NCBI GenBank assembly: GCA_025362535.1 | Contig: JANYGE010000227.1 | Location: forward strand, 1 to 9,375 | DNA: 9,375 bases | Direction: 5' to 3' | DNA from: Hyphomicrobiales bacterium | GTDB lineage: Bacteria; Pseudomonadota; Alphaproteobacteria; Rhizobiales; Aestuariivirgaceae | In this document: piece by piece, positions 1 through 6,389 of the stretch | Numbering within the stretch: position 1 is the first letter of the stretch | Layout: each line of letters opens with the position of its first letter | The notes under the pieces: model-generated | What the model was told of the DNA's origin: nothing | Databases searched by the model: none | The model's input: the letters and a program-made list of their open reading frames with translations, nothing else | Position numbers and translations under genes: made by a program

Positions 1-210
1 ACCCGAGGCAACATAGCCTGCTTCTGCCCCCGTCGCCTTAGCAATTTCGCGTGACGCTGCGGCTTGCAGCTCTGCTATGTCGACACAATGTTGCGATGCC
101 TCGACCATGGCGGCAGAAACTTCAGGCCGCATAATCCCGCCTGACAATCTGGTGGCCGCGCCCTTGGCATTGATTATGGTGGGGACACCAAGCTTTGCAT
201 AGGCATTCAT
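1..210 (-). CDS. SelA/DgaE-like PLP-dependent enzyme (N-terminal 70 residues, runs off left edge)
   Basis: The visible protein begins MNAYAKLGVPTIINAKGAAT and continues through RLSGGIMRPEV and CVDIAELQ to a TGAEAGYVASG stretch at the window edge. This is the N-terminal signature of the fold-type I PLP family that includes selenocysteine synthase SelA and D-glucosaminate-6-phosphate ammonia lyase (DgaE). The INAKG and RLSGGIM motifs resemble the DgaE-like branch more than true SelA. The PLP lysine lies outside the window, so activity cannot be judged. The start ATG (210-208) overlaps the stop of the RidA gene as ATGA, so the two are translationally coupled. Family members perform ammonia elimination or related chemistry on amino sugars or amino acids. 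The exact substrate is unknown. An alternative is a cysteine/serine lyase-like enzyme of the same superfamily. Confidence 0.8.
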   Translation of the reverse strand, partial: MNAYAKLGVPTIINAKGAATRLSGGIMRPEVSAAMVEASQHCVDIAELQAAASREIAKATGAEAGYVASG

Positions 211-668
211 GGCTTAATTGCAAATATAGCCGTAATTTCAACTGAGATATTCTCTGGAAGTGTGCCCATGCCAACAGCAGCACGGGCGTGGCGGCCCGCC
301 TCACCAAAAACTTCAATGAACAATTCGGAACACCCGTTGATCACTTTGGGATGTTCTAAAAAATCTGGAGCGGCATTGACCATGCCTAAAACATTGAGAA
401 CACGTTCGACACGATCTAATGAGCCGAGAATATGTTGGGCTGCAGCAAGCAGGACCATGCCGGTTCGCCGCGCATGAAAATTAGCATCAGCAAGGGACAC
501 GTCTTTTCCTACTATGCCTTTGGCTAGGCTGCCGTCTTCCAACACAGGCCCTTGGCCAGATAGGTAGAGCGTTCCGTTGTGCAGCACACCCGGCACATAA
601 CTGCCCTTCGGGCTTGGTAAATTTGGAAGCGTAATTCCCAAGGTATTCAATCGTTCGGCTATCGTCAT
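207..668 (-). CDS. RidA-family enamine/imine deaminase (TdcF-like subgroup)
   Basis: This 153-residue protein belongs to the YjgF/YER057c/UK114 family. It is somewhat longer than classic RidA (about 128 residues) and resembles the subgroup that starts LGITLP and carries SYVPGV, YLSGQGP, NAAPDF and EVFGEAGRHARAAVG. Conserved R129 in HARAAVG corresponds to the arginine that binds the substrate carboxylate in RidA, and E144 in VEITAI matches the conserved glutamate. RidA proteins hydrolyse reactive enamines/imines, such as 2-aminoacrylate, that escape PLP enzymes; family trimers act in the cytoplasm. The ATG at 668 has an AAGGAAA ribosome-binding sequence (685-679), about ten bases upstream. Its stop overlaps the next gene, a PLP enzyme, which supports a joint metabolic role. 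Whether it is a true deaminase or a binding member of the family cannot be settled from sequence. Confidence 0.9.
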   Translation of the reverse strand: MTIAERLNTLGITLPNLPSPKGSYVPGVLHNGTLYLSGQGPVLEDGSLAKGIVGKDVSLADANFHARRTGMVLLAAAQHILGSLDRVERVLNVLGMVNAAPDFLEHPKVINGCSELFIEVFGEAGRHARAAVGMGTLPENISVEITAIFAIKP

Positions 669-778
669 GATGGATCAGTTTCCTTACTCTGAACGGTCAT
701 CATAGCATCGGCGTTAAGCAACTGGTCAAGTGCGGACTGTCATGGCGGGTAATCTGGTGCCAGCTCCGTCATGAAAAC

Positions 779-796
779 CATCTAATCTAATAGATG
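779..796. repeat. Perfect inverted repeat CATCTA-N6-TAGATG in divergent intergenic region
   Basis: Six-base arms (779-784 and 791-796) flank a six-base centre in the 186-base gap between the divergent RidA and diguanylate cyclase genes. The 18-base dyad has the size of a dimeric regulator operator, but no known consensus is recognised. It could also be chance. Confidence 0.35.
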
Positions 797-808
797 TAAG
801 CTTAGCAA

Positions 809-828
809 AAGGTTGAGCTTATAACCTT
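809..828. repeat. Perfect inverted repeat AAGGTT-N8-AACCTT before diguanylate cyclase gene
   Basis: Six-base arms (809-814 and 823-828) with an eight-base centre lie 26 bases before the diguanylate cyclase start codon and 15 bases before its ribosome-binding sequence. The dyad could be an operator or a small leader hairpin. No known motif is recognised, and nothing else clear is seen in the 669-854 gap apart from the two ribosome-binding sequences. Confidence 0.3.
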
Positions 829-854
829 CGCGATGAGCCAGAAAGGGGAGATTC

Positions 855-1883
855 ATGGCAATATTTGGAAGTGATCTTGATTCAAGAGAGGATCAGGAAA
901 TTGAAGTTTTGAGAAAACGCATCCGGCTTTTGGAAGCGGTTGTTGATAATTTTCCGGGCGGTCTTTTGTTGTTCGATAGTGAGAACCGTTTGGTGCTTTG
1001 TAACGAGCAGCAACAAAAACTTCTTGAGTATCCTGAAGAACTGTTTGCAAACGGCAGTCCAACACTTGAGCAAATCTTTTATGCAAATGCCGTTCGCGGG
1101 GAATATGGCGAAGGTGATATTGATGATATTATTAAAGCCCGTATGGATTTGGTTGCCAAACGCTGCGCGCATGTTTTTGAAAGAACCAGACCCAATGGCA
1201 CTGTGCTGGAAATTCGCGGTGTTCCCATAGCAGAGGGTGGCTTTGTTACCACTTATTTGGATGTGACTGAGCAGCGCAAGAACCAGAACCTGATCAATCA
1301 CATGGCGCATCATGATTCGCTTACCGGACTCCCCAACCGGGCGCTTATGTTGGAGCGTCTAAAGTTTGCTTTGGCTGGTGTGAAACGGGGCCGCTATATT
1401 GCTTTGCACTATATTGATCTCGACAAGTTCAAACCAATCAATGATTTATATGGCCACGATATAGGCGATATTGTTTTAAAAAAAGTTGCAGCCGCATTGT
1501 TACGTTCCGTGCGCGATACTGACACGGTGGCCCGCATTGGTGGGGATGAATTTGTTATCATTCAAACAGATGTTGATTCCGTGGATGGTTCAAAATTGCT
1601 GGCGGACCGTGTGATTGAAAATATTACCGGAGCAAGTTTTGTTGAAGATTTGGATTTGTCGGTTAATGCCAGTATTGGTATCGCCCGCGCGCCTTGGGAT
1701 GCCGAAGAGCCAGATGAACTTTTGCGCAAAGCCGATCTGGCAATGTATAAAAGTAAAAACATAGGCCCAGGGCTAGCCTCGTTTTTTTCTCAACCACCTG
1801 ACTTGCCTGCGGATGAATCAATTTCGCAGAAGACATTCAATACGCAGATGAATCGCAGGTCTTTCGGTGATGCTGCTTCTTAA
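855..1883 (+). CDS. Diguanylate cyclase: PAS domain followed by GGDEF domain
   Basis: This 342-residue cytoplasmic protein has no membrane segment. A short charged helix (about 12-30) leads into a PAS-type sensor domain (about 25-138, PAS_7-like: NFPGGLLLFD, LCNEQQQKLL, DVTEQRK), and then a GGDEF domain (about 150-312). Catalytic features are intact: the DSLTGLPNR entry motif, IDLDKFKPIND (about 187-197), HDIGD and the A-site GGDEF at 229-233. RDTD at 220-223 lies exactly five residues before GGDEF, which is the classic inhibitory I-site. It should condense two GTP to c-di-GMP, with product feedback. The PAS ligand is unknown and no heme or flavin residue is obvious. The last 30 residues are a polar tail. 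The ATG is preceded by AGGGGAG (844-850) four bases upstream. It is transcribed toward minC but separated by a 182-base gap, so probably independent. No EAL domain is present. Confidence 0.95.
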   Translation: MAIFGSDLDSREDQEIEVLRKRIRLLEAVVDNFPGGLLLFDSENRLVLCNEQQQKLLEYPEELFANGSPTLEQIFYANAVRGEYGEGDIDDIIKARMDLVAKRCAHVFERTRPNGTVLEIRGVPIAEGGFVTTYLDVTEQRKNQNLINHMAHHDSLTGLPNRALMLERLKFALAGVKRGRYIALHYIDLDKFKPINDLYGHDIGDIVLKKVAAALLRSVRDTDTVARIGGDEFVIIQTDVDSVDGSKLLADRVIENITGASFVEDLDLSVNASIGIARAPWDAEEPDELLRKADLAMYKSKNIGPGLASFFSQPPDLPADESISQKTFNTQMNRRSFGDAAS

Positions 1884-1920
1884 CTGGATTTGCCTGAAGC
1901 CTTGAACAAATCAGATGCCT

Positions 1921-1960
1921 CTGTGCCAACATTCGTTGTTTCAATCGAGTGTTGGTACAG
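1921..1960. repeat. Long imperfect stem-loop between diguanylate cyclase and minC
   Basis: CTGTGCCAACATTCG (1921-1935) can pair with CGAGTGTTGGTACAG (1946-1960) over 15 base pairs, two of them G-T wobbles, around a ten-base loop. It starts 38 bases after the diguanylate cyclase stop and ends 46 bases before the CtrA-type box. No T-run follows on either strand, so it is not a standard intrinsic terminator. It could be a Rho-dependent 3' end stabiliser, a repetitive intergenic element or part of a small RNA. Confidence 0.55.
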
Positions 1961-2006
1961 GACCAAGAGCGCCGACCCCGTTGATTTCTCACTCCGCTAC
2001 AGCCCG

Positions 2007-2021
2007 TTAACCAAATGTTAA
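2007..2021 (+). promoter_or_regulatory. CtrA-type binding box (TTAA-N7-TTAA) upstream of minCDE
   Basis: TTAA at 2007-2010, seven bases (CCAAATG) and TTAA at 2018-2021 match the full consensus of the alphaproteobacterial cell-cycle regulator CtrA without mismatch. The box ends 44 bases before the minC GTG start, where it would overlap or adjoin the promoter. CtrA control of the min operon is reported in some rhizobial relatives. Here occupation, and whether it activates or represses, is inference. Confidence 0.65.
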
Positions 2022-2065
2022 CCATGATGGGGCGTAATTAGCTTGCTGGGTCTGTAGAGTAGTGA

Positions 2066-2797
2066 GTGTGTCAAGTGTCAATAAACCTTCAACCGCGTAT
2101 ATCATTTCGTTTGCTGGGGCGTTCTTTCCTCGCCTTCGTCCTCACGCCAGAGCGGCCCTTGCTCGATTGGCTGATGGAGCTGGACCGCAAAGTTGGTAGC
2201 TCCCCTAAGTTTTTTGCCAATCGGCCCATCGTGCTCGATCTTACAGGCTTCATGTCAACCAAGATGGAAGCCGAAGATATTGTAGCCCATCTCGAATATC
2301 GCGATTTGCGGCTTATTGCTGTGGAGGGTGTTGCTGCGGGTTGGCTGCCGGAACGGCTGGCTCCCTTGCCGGGCGTTCTACAACCCGTTGGTATGTTTAC
2401 CCCCAAAGAAGATGGCCCGCTGCTGCAACCCGCAGCTGATAGAACTTCCAAATGCGCCACACTGCTGATTGATGAACCCGTGCGCTCTGGCCAGATCATC
2501 AGCTATTTAGAGGGTGATGTGACGGTTGTCGGTTCAGTCGCCTCTGGTGCTGAAATCATCGCTGGTGGTTCCATTCATGTTTATGGGGCGTTGCGCGGCC
2601 GCGCTTATGCCGGAGCGGCTTATGCCGGAACCAATAGCTATTCCGGCGCGCGCATATTTTGCACCAAATTTGATGCCGAGATCCTGGTGATCGACGGCCT
2701 CTACCGAACGGCAGACGACTTTGATCACGCTTTGCGCGGCACTCCGGTGCAGGCCCGGCTTGATCACGGAATCATGAACATCAAAACAGTAAATTAA
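2066..2797 (+). CDS. minC: Septum site-determining protein MinC
   Basis: MinC inhibits FtsZ polymerisation and is recruited to the membrane by MinD, so that the Z-ring forms only at mid-cell. The 243-residue protein has the N-terminal FtsZ-inhibiting domain (about 9-110, with ISFRLLGRSFLAFVLTPE and PIVLDLTGF), a short linker and the C-terminal right-handed beta-helix domain (about 130-238). The C-domain shows VRSGQ (139-143), GGSIHVYG, LRGRAYAG and ARIFC, the surface used for dimerisation and MinD binding. Start is uncertain: GTG at 2066 follows an in-frame TGA directly, and GTG at 2075 (giving MSINLQPR) is equally plausible; neither has a strong ribosome-binding sequence. It is the first gene of minCDE, 19 bases before minD. 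Oddity: residues 180-188 read AYAG-A-AYAG, five residues longer than expected at this loop. Confidence 0.95.
   Translation: MCQVSINLQPRISFRLLGRSFLAFVLTPERPLLDWLMELDRKVGSSPKFFANRPIVLDLTGFMSTKMEAEDIVAHLEYRDLRLIAVEGVAAGWLPERLAPLPGVLQPVGMFTPKEDGPLLQPAADRTSKCATLLIDEPVRSGQIISYLEGDVTVVGSVASGAEIIAGGSIHVYGALRGRAYAGAAYAGTNSYSGARIFCTKFDAEILVIDGLYRTADDFDHALRGTPVQARLDHGIMNIKTVN
2603..2629 (+). repeat. Short direct repeat with 15-base period inside minC
   Basis: GCTTATGCCGGA occurs at 2603-2614 and again at 2618-2629, separated by GCG. The in-frame repeat encodes AYAG-A-AYAG (residues 180-188). Removing one 15-base unit restores a GRAYAG-T-NSYSGA-RIFC spacing like that in MinC homologues as I remember them, which suggests a tandem duplication of five codons in a beta-helix loop. 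Confidence 0.7.
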
Positions 2798-2816
2798 AAA
2801 TTCAGGAGCATTGCCA

Positions 2817-3632
2817 ATGGCCAAAGTCCTCGTTGTTACGTCAGGTAAAGGAGGTGTGGGCAAGACTACATCCACAGCCGCCCTGGGTGCTGCCCTTGCA
2901 CTCAATGGAAAGAAAGTGGTGGTGGTCGATTTCGATGTTGGTTTGCGCAATCTCGATCTTGTGATGGGAGCTGAACGCCGCGTGGTGTTTGATCTCATCA
3001 ATGTGGCCCAAGGCGAAGCCAAGCTCAACCAGGCGCTGATCCGCGATAAACGCGTTGAAAATCTTTCCCTGCTGCCAGCCTCGCAAACGCGTGACAAAGA
3101 CGCGCTCAATGAAAAGGGTCTGGCGCGCGTTATGAAAGAACTGCGTACGCAGTTTGACTGGATCATTTGTGATAGCCCCGCCGGCATTGAGCGTGGAGCT
3201 ATTCTGGCGATGCGCCATGCCGATGCAGCGATTATCGTGACCAACCCTGAAGTGTCTTCGGTGCGGGATTCTGATCGCATCATCGGGCTTCTTGATTCCA
3301 AAACCGAGAGGGCCGAGAAAGGTGGGCGGGTTGAAAAACATCTTCTCATCACCCGCTTTGACCAAGCCCGCGCGAGCCGAGGTGAGATGTTGAAAATTGA
3401 TGATATTCTCGATATTCTGTCAGTCCCACTGCTCGGTATCATCCCTGAAAGTGAGCAGGTATTGCGGGCTTCAAACCTAGGTCAGCCCGTCACTTTGGCC
3501 AGCCCGCTCTGCGCGCCGGCCCGGGCTTATTGTGACGCTGCGCGCCGGCTTCTGGGTGACAATGTTACCATGAATGTTCCACTGGAACGCTTCAACCTAC
3601 TCAACAAGATCTTTGGTGGGAGGGCGGCATGA
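2817..3632 (+). CDS. minD: Septum site-determining ATPase MinD
   Basis: MinD is the membrane-cycling ParA/MinD-type P-loop ATPase that carries MinC to the membrane and is released by MinE. From the ATG at 2817 the protein has 271 residues, the usual length. It shows the deviant Walker A motif KGGVGKTT with signature lysine K11 and K16, the VDFDVGLRNLD switch region (about 38-48), ICDSPAGIE (Walker B/switch II, 117-125), and a C-terminal amphipathic membrane-targeting helix ending ERFNLLNKIFGG (257-268). The ATG has AGGAG at 2804-2808, eight bases upstream. An in-frame TTG at 2811 lies only two bases from that sequence and is an unlikely start. It lies between minC (19-base gap) and minE (ATGA overlap), giving a standard coupled operon. 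All catalytic residues are present. Confidence 0.98.
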   Translation: MAKVLVVTSGKGGVGKTTSTAALGAALALNGKKVVVVDFDVGLRNLDLVMGAERRVVFDLINVAQGEAKLNQALIRDKRVENLSLLPASQTRDKDALNEKGLARVMKELRTQFDWIICDSPAGIERGAILAMRHADAAIIVTNPEVSSVRDSDRIIGLLDSKTERAEKGGRVEKHLLITRFDQARASRGEMLKIDDILDILSVPLLGIIPESEQVLRASNLGQPVTLASPLCAPARAYCDAARRLLGDNVTMNVPLERFNLLNKIFGGRAA

Positions 3633-3889
3633 ATTTTTTTGGGTTCTTCAAGCGGAGCGAAACCCAAGCGGGCACTGCGCCAGTGGCCCGTGAGCGCTTA
3701 CAAGTTTTATTGGAGCATGAGCGGGCAGGATCGGGTCACCCCAATCTCTTGAGTGCGCTCAAAAATGAAATCATCCATGTCATCGCACGGCATGTGGCGG
3801 TGAAACCTGAGGCTGTATCTGTCAGAATCGAACGCCATAACACAACTGCGAGACTGAGGATCGCAGTCGATATCCCAAAACTGCGGTGA
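3629..3889 (+). CDS. minE: Cell division topological specificity factor MinE
   Basis: MinE stimulates MinD ATP hydrolysis at the membrane and so drives the pole-to-pole oscillation that confines MinC to the poles. The 86-residue protein has the N-terminal membrane-targeting segment MNFFGFFKR, the anti-MinCD helix/strand region ERLQVLLEHERA (about 22-33), LKNEIIHVIARHV (44-56) and the C-terminal dimerising beta domain (VSVRIERHN to IAVDIPKLR). Length fits the family (about 80-90). The ATG overlaps the minD stop as ATGA, and GGAGG at 3619-3623 lies five bases upstream, so translation is both coupled and well initiated. It is the last gene of minCDE; the following TadG-like gene begins 126 bases later and is probably separate. 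Confidence 0.97.
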   Translation: MNFFGFFKRSETQAGTAPVARERLQVLLEHERAGSGHPNLLSALKNEIIHVIARHVAVKPEAVSVRIERHNTTARLRIAVDIPKLR

Positions 3890-3893
3890 TAAG

Positions 3894-3933
3894 CCCGTCA
3901 CGAACGGGAGGCGACCGAACTGGCAACATCGGT
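3894..3933 (+). terminator. Two small stem-loops after minE, possible operon end
   Basis: CCCGT (3894-3898) pairs with ACGGG (3904-3908), and ACCGA (3914-3918) pairs with TCGGT (3929-3933). Both begin soon after the minE stop. Stems are only five base pairs and no T-run follows, so a classical intrinsic terminator is not supported. A Rho-dependent end or chance is possible. Confidence 0.2.
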
Positions 3934-4015
3934 TGTAAAGCGTGCTGCCATTTTAACTCGGAATTCATTGAAGTGACTTAGAATTTCTCCAAACTTTGGG
4001 ATTTTTAAATTTACG

Positions 4016-5269
4016 ATGAATAGTCTGAGATCTTTCTTGAGCGATACGCGTGGTAATATTGCGATCATTTTTTCGCTTTCAGTGCTTGCGCTTTTGTTGG
4101 CGGCTGGAGCGGCTTTGGATTTTGGCCAGCAAGTTATCCTGAAACAAAACGTTCAAATTGCCCTTGATGACGCCACGATGACGGCTTTGGCTGTAACAAA
4201 TGACGCATTAAATAGCGGCAGTTCATCTTCAGACGCTAATGCAAAAGGCCTTGCTGCTGCCCAGCTCAGTTTTAAAGCCAATGCAACCAAGACCAACAAC
4301 GCCGAAGCGAAATTTAATATTGATGAGACAGGTGCTACTGTCACGGTTAATTCAACCGCGCATACGGTGGCTAAGAATGGTTTGATGTCTCTCACTGGCT
4401 TGGCAAATACCGATGTGAACGCCTTGTCACAGGCCTCTGGTGACAGTCAAATGTACCGCGATTTCTATTTGCTCGCAGATGTTTCAACTTCGATGCTTTT
4501 GCCATCCACACCTGCAGGCATTAAGTCGATGGAAACTGCAACTGGATGCGCTTTGGCATGCCATGATAACAGCGGTGGCACCAATATTGATTCCTATAAT
4601 TTTGCCAAGAAGAATAACATCGTGCTGCGTTACGACGTTCTGAATCAAGGTATTGGGCAGCTCATGGATTATTTGAAAGGCAATACCACACTTGCCAGTC
4701 ATACCCGGGTTGGGCTTTGGACGTTTGACAGCCTGGTCAAGAATCCCGTTGCGATGACAAGCAATTTTGCCTCCGTTAAAACGGCTTATCCGGCTCCTGC
4801 TTTGGTTCTGAATGATGCCAGTTCGGCAACGCCATTCGCTAGTTATATAGACAGCATAGTGAAACTGATAGGCAAAGGTGGAGATGGTGGTTCACGCCAA
4901 AATGCGAAAAAAATTCTCATTCTTGCTACCGATGGAGTGAATGATCCCACCCGTGCTTGGACGACGCAAGTGCTACTTAGAGATCAGGTGAAGGCCTTTG
5001 ACATGAGCTTTTGCGATACGCTTAAGTCAAATAATGTATCAGTGGCGGTGGTCTATACGCCGTATTACGCAATGCCTTATGATTGGGGTTACAATGCGAC
5101 GTTGGGCCAGCCCGGAAATGCTGGTGGTGCAACGCGCGTGGATGATATCCCGATTGTTATGGCAAAATGTGCGGGCGACCTTTTGGTGGTTGCGAATGAT
5201 GCAGCGACTTTGAAGAATTCTTTTCAGACAATATTTGAAAAAATTTCAGTGCCGCGTCTTACGCAATAA
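4016..5269 (+). CDS. TadG-like pilus-assembly protein with von Willebrand A domain
   Basis: This 417-residue protein has the TadE/TadG-type N-terminus: a short basic cytoplasmic stretch with DTRGNIAIIFS (10-20), one membrane segment (about 14-35) and then the conserved ALDFGQQVILKQNVQIALDDA. The rest is exported. A von Willebrand A-like domain starts near 148 with the metal-site motif DVSTS (155-159), and continues with ILATDG (302-307). A GCALACHD stretch (177-184) sits inside the domain. TadG proteins are envelope parts of the Tad/Flp type IVc pilus system, but no tad genes are nearby, so this is an orphan member whose role may be different (adhesion or envelope). The ATG at 4016 lacks a good ribosome-binding sequence; the best is GGGA about 14 bases upstream. 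It converges with the transporter block. Family assignment is firm; function is inferred. Confidence 0.85.
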   Translation: MNSLRSFLSDTRGNIAIIFSLSVLALLLAAGAALDFGQQVILKQNVQIALDDATMTALAVTNDALNSGSSSSDANAKGLAAAQLSFKANATKTNNAEAKFNIDETGATVTVNSTAHTVAKNGLMSLTGLANTDVNALSQASGDSQMYRDFYLLADVSTSMLLPSTPAGIKSMETATGCALACHDNSGGTNIDSYNFAKKNNIVLRYDVLNQGIGQLMDYLKGNTTLASHTRVGLWTFDSLVKNPVAMTSNFASVKTAYPAPALVLNDASSATPFASYIDSIVKLIGKGGDGGSRQNAKKILILATDGVNDPTRAWTTQVLLRDQVKAFDMSFCDTLKSNNVSVAVVYTPYYAMPYDWGYNATLGQPGNAGGATRVDDIPIVMAKCAGDLLVVANDAATLKNSFQTIFEKISVPRLTQ

Positions 5270-5378
5270 CATTGAACTGATGCATCATTTGGATTTTGTG
5301 GCAGATATTTAAACGAGCCACGGCAAAATACTATCCGGCTTCCATTAAAACTTGTCGCAGCAGTTCATCGTTCATGTC

Positions 5379-5393
5379 GTGCGCCTTGCGCAC
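5379..5393 (-). terminator. GC-rich hairpin just after dppF-like stop
   Basis: GTGCGC (5379-5384) and GCGCAC (5388-5393) form a perfect six-pair stem with a three-base loop, three bases beyond the TAA of the DppF-like gene. It lies in the 127-base gap between two convergent genes, where a transcription end is expected on both strands. No T-run follows on either strand, so it is at best a weak or Rho-assisted terminator. Confidence 0.35.
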
Positions 5394-5396
5394 TGG

Positions 5397-6389
5397 TTAA
5401 TCCCGCCGAACATCTATGGGGAAATGACATGCAACTGTACGATTATTGCTGTGGGTTAAAAGGCTTGGCCGTTCTATTTTGCAACGCTCCTGCGCAACTG
5501 GACAGCGTGGGTGAAAATGACATCCAGAAGGAGGGTTGATGGGGCTAGGCACATCGCCACTCAAAACAATGCGTTTACGAGATCCTGCTTTGTTGATGTC
5601 GGGCACTGGAACAGCAGAGATTAAAGCTTGCGTATAGGGATGTGCTGGGTTTGAAAAAATATCTTCGGCATTTCCAAGCTCAACAATGGAACCCAAATAC
5701 ATTACGGCAATACGCGTTGAAACCTGGCGCACCACGCTCAAATCATGTGCGATGAACGCATAGGTAAGTCCGAGTTTTTCCTGCAGATCAGCAAGCAGAT
5801 TGACGATTTGCGCTTGCACCGAAACATCAAGTGCGGAAACGGGTTCATCCAACACGATGAGTTTTGGATTCAGTGCAATGGCTCTAGCAATGCCGATGCG
5901 CTGGCGTTGACCGCCCGAAAATTCATGTTGGAAACGTGTCGCATGATCAGGTAACAAACCCACCAGTTCCAACAATTCTGCTACCCGCTTGGTGATTTGG
6001 GCTTCGTTCAATTTTGAATGGATGCGTAGAGGTTCTGCAATCAAATCGCGAATCCGGCGGCGTGGGTTAAGCGATGCGGATGGGTCTTGAAACACCATCT
6101 GCAATTTGGCGCGCAAGGGCCGCAATGCACGCATCGAAAGCCTTGAAATATCAGTGCCATCAAATACCAGATGACCTTCGGAAATCTCGTAGAGCCTGGT
6201 CATGCAACGGCCCAAAGTGGATTTTCCGCAGCCGGATTCGCCCACCAAGCCGAGGGTTTCACCCTCATGAATTGTGATCGAAACATTATCGACGGCATTC
6301 ACCGTAAGCCTGCCTTTGGCTGAAAAACGGCTGCCCACCGTGAAACGCTTGCTCACATTCTTGGCTTCATAAAGAATTTTCTTGCTCAT
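5397..6389 (-). CDS. Dpp/Opp-family peptide ABC transporter ATPase (DppF/OppF-like)
   Basis: This cytoplasmic ATPase energises peptide or nickel-type import together with the DppD-like partner. The 330-residue protein has Walker A GESGCGKST (50-58), Q-loop Q101 in MVFQDP, signature FSGGQ (157-161), Walker B LIVLDEP (177-183), and the switch histidine H215. The C-terminal OppF-type extension (NPAHPYTQALISAVP to ACHFP) carries four cysteines, C290, C296, C303 and C321. In characterised Dpp/Opp ATPases equivalent cysteines hold a [4Fe-4S] cluster. Its ATG overlaps the DppD-like stop as ATGA. It is the last gene of the transporter unit and converges with the TadG-like gene. All ATPase motifs are intact. 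Substrate is undetermined: di- or oligopeptides are most likely, but related systems carry metals, opines or sugars. Confidence 0.95.
   Translation of the reverse strand: MSKKILYEAKNVSKRFTVGSRFSAKGRLTVNAVDNVSITIHEGETLGLVGESGCGKSTLGRCMTRLYEISEGHLVFDGTDISRLSMRALRPLRAKLQMVFQDPSASLNPRRRIRDLIAEPLRIHSKLNEAQITKRVAELLELVGLLPDHATRFQHEFSGGQRQRIGIARAIALNPKLIVLDEPVSALDVSVQAQIVNLLADLQEKLGLTYAFIAHDLSVVRQVSTRIAVMYLGSIVELGNAEDIFSNPAHPYTQALISAVPVPDINKAGSRKRIVLSGDVPSPINPPSGCHFHPRCPVAQERCKIERPSLLTHSNNRTVACHFPIDVRRD

Noticed and set aside
2811..2816. In-frame TTG as the minD start.
   Set aside because: It lies only two bases after AGGAG, while the ATG at 2817 has ideal spacing and gives the standard MinD N-terminus.
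2534..3442. A 302-codon minus-strand open frame antisense to minC/minD.
   Set aside because: It is a Ser/Arg-rich shadow of well-supported minC and minD, with no recognisable domain and no ribosome-binding support.
3634..3640. Run of seven T at the start of minE that might allow slippage.
   Set aside because: The zero frame gives a complete, family-like MinE and no useful alternative frame is seen.
5278..5287. Ten-base palindrome TGATGCATCA after the TadG-like stop.
   Set aside because: It has no loop and no T-run, and a short palindrome of this type can arise by chance; no terminator function is supported.
5331..5375. Small minus-strand frame MNDELLRQVLMEAG beyond the DppF-like stop.
   Set aside because: Only 14 residues, no ribosome-binding sequence, and no recognisable family; treated as chance.
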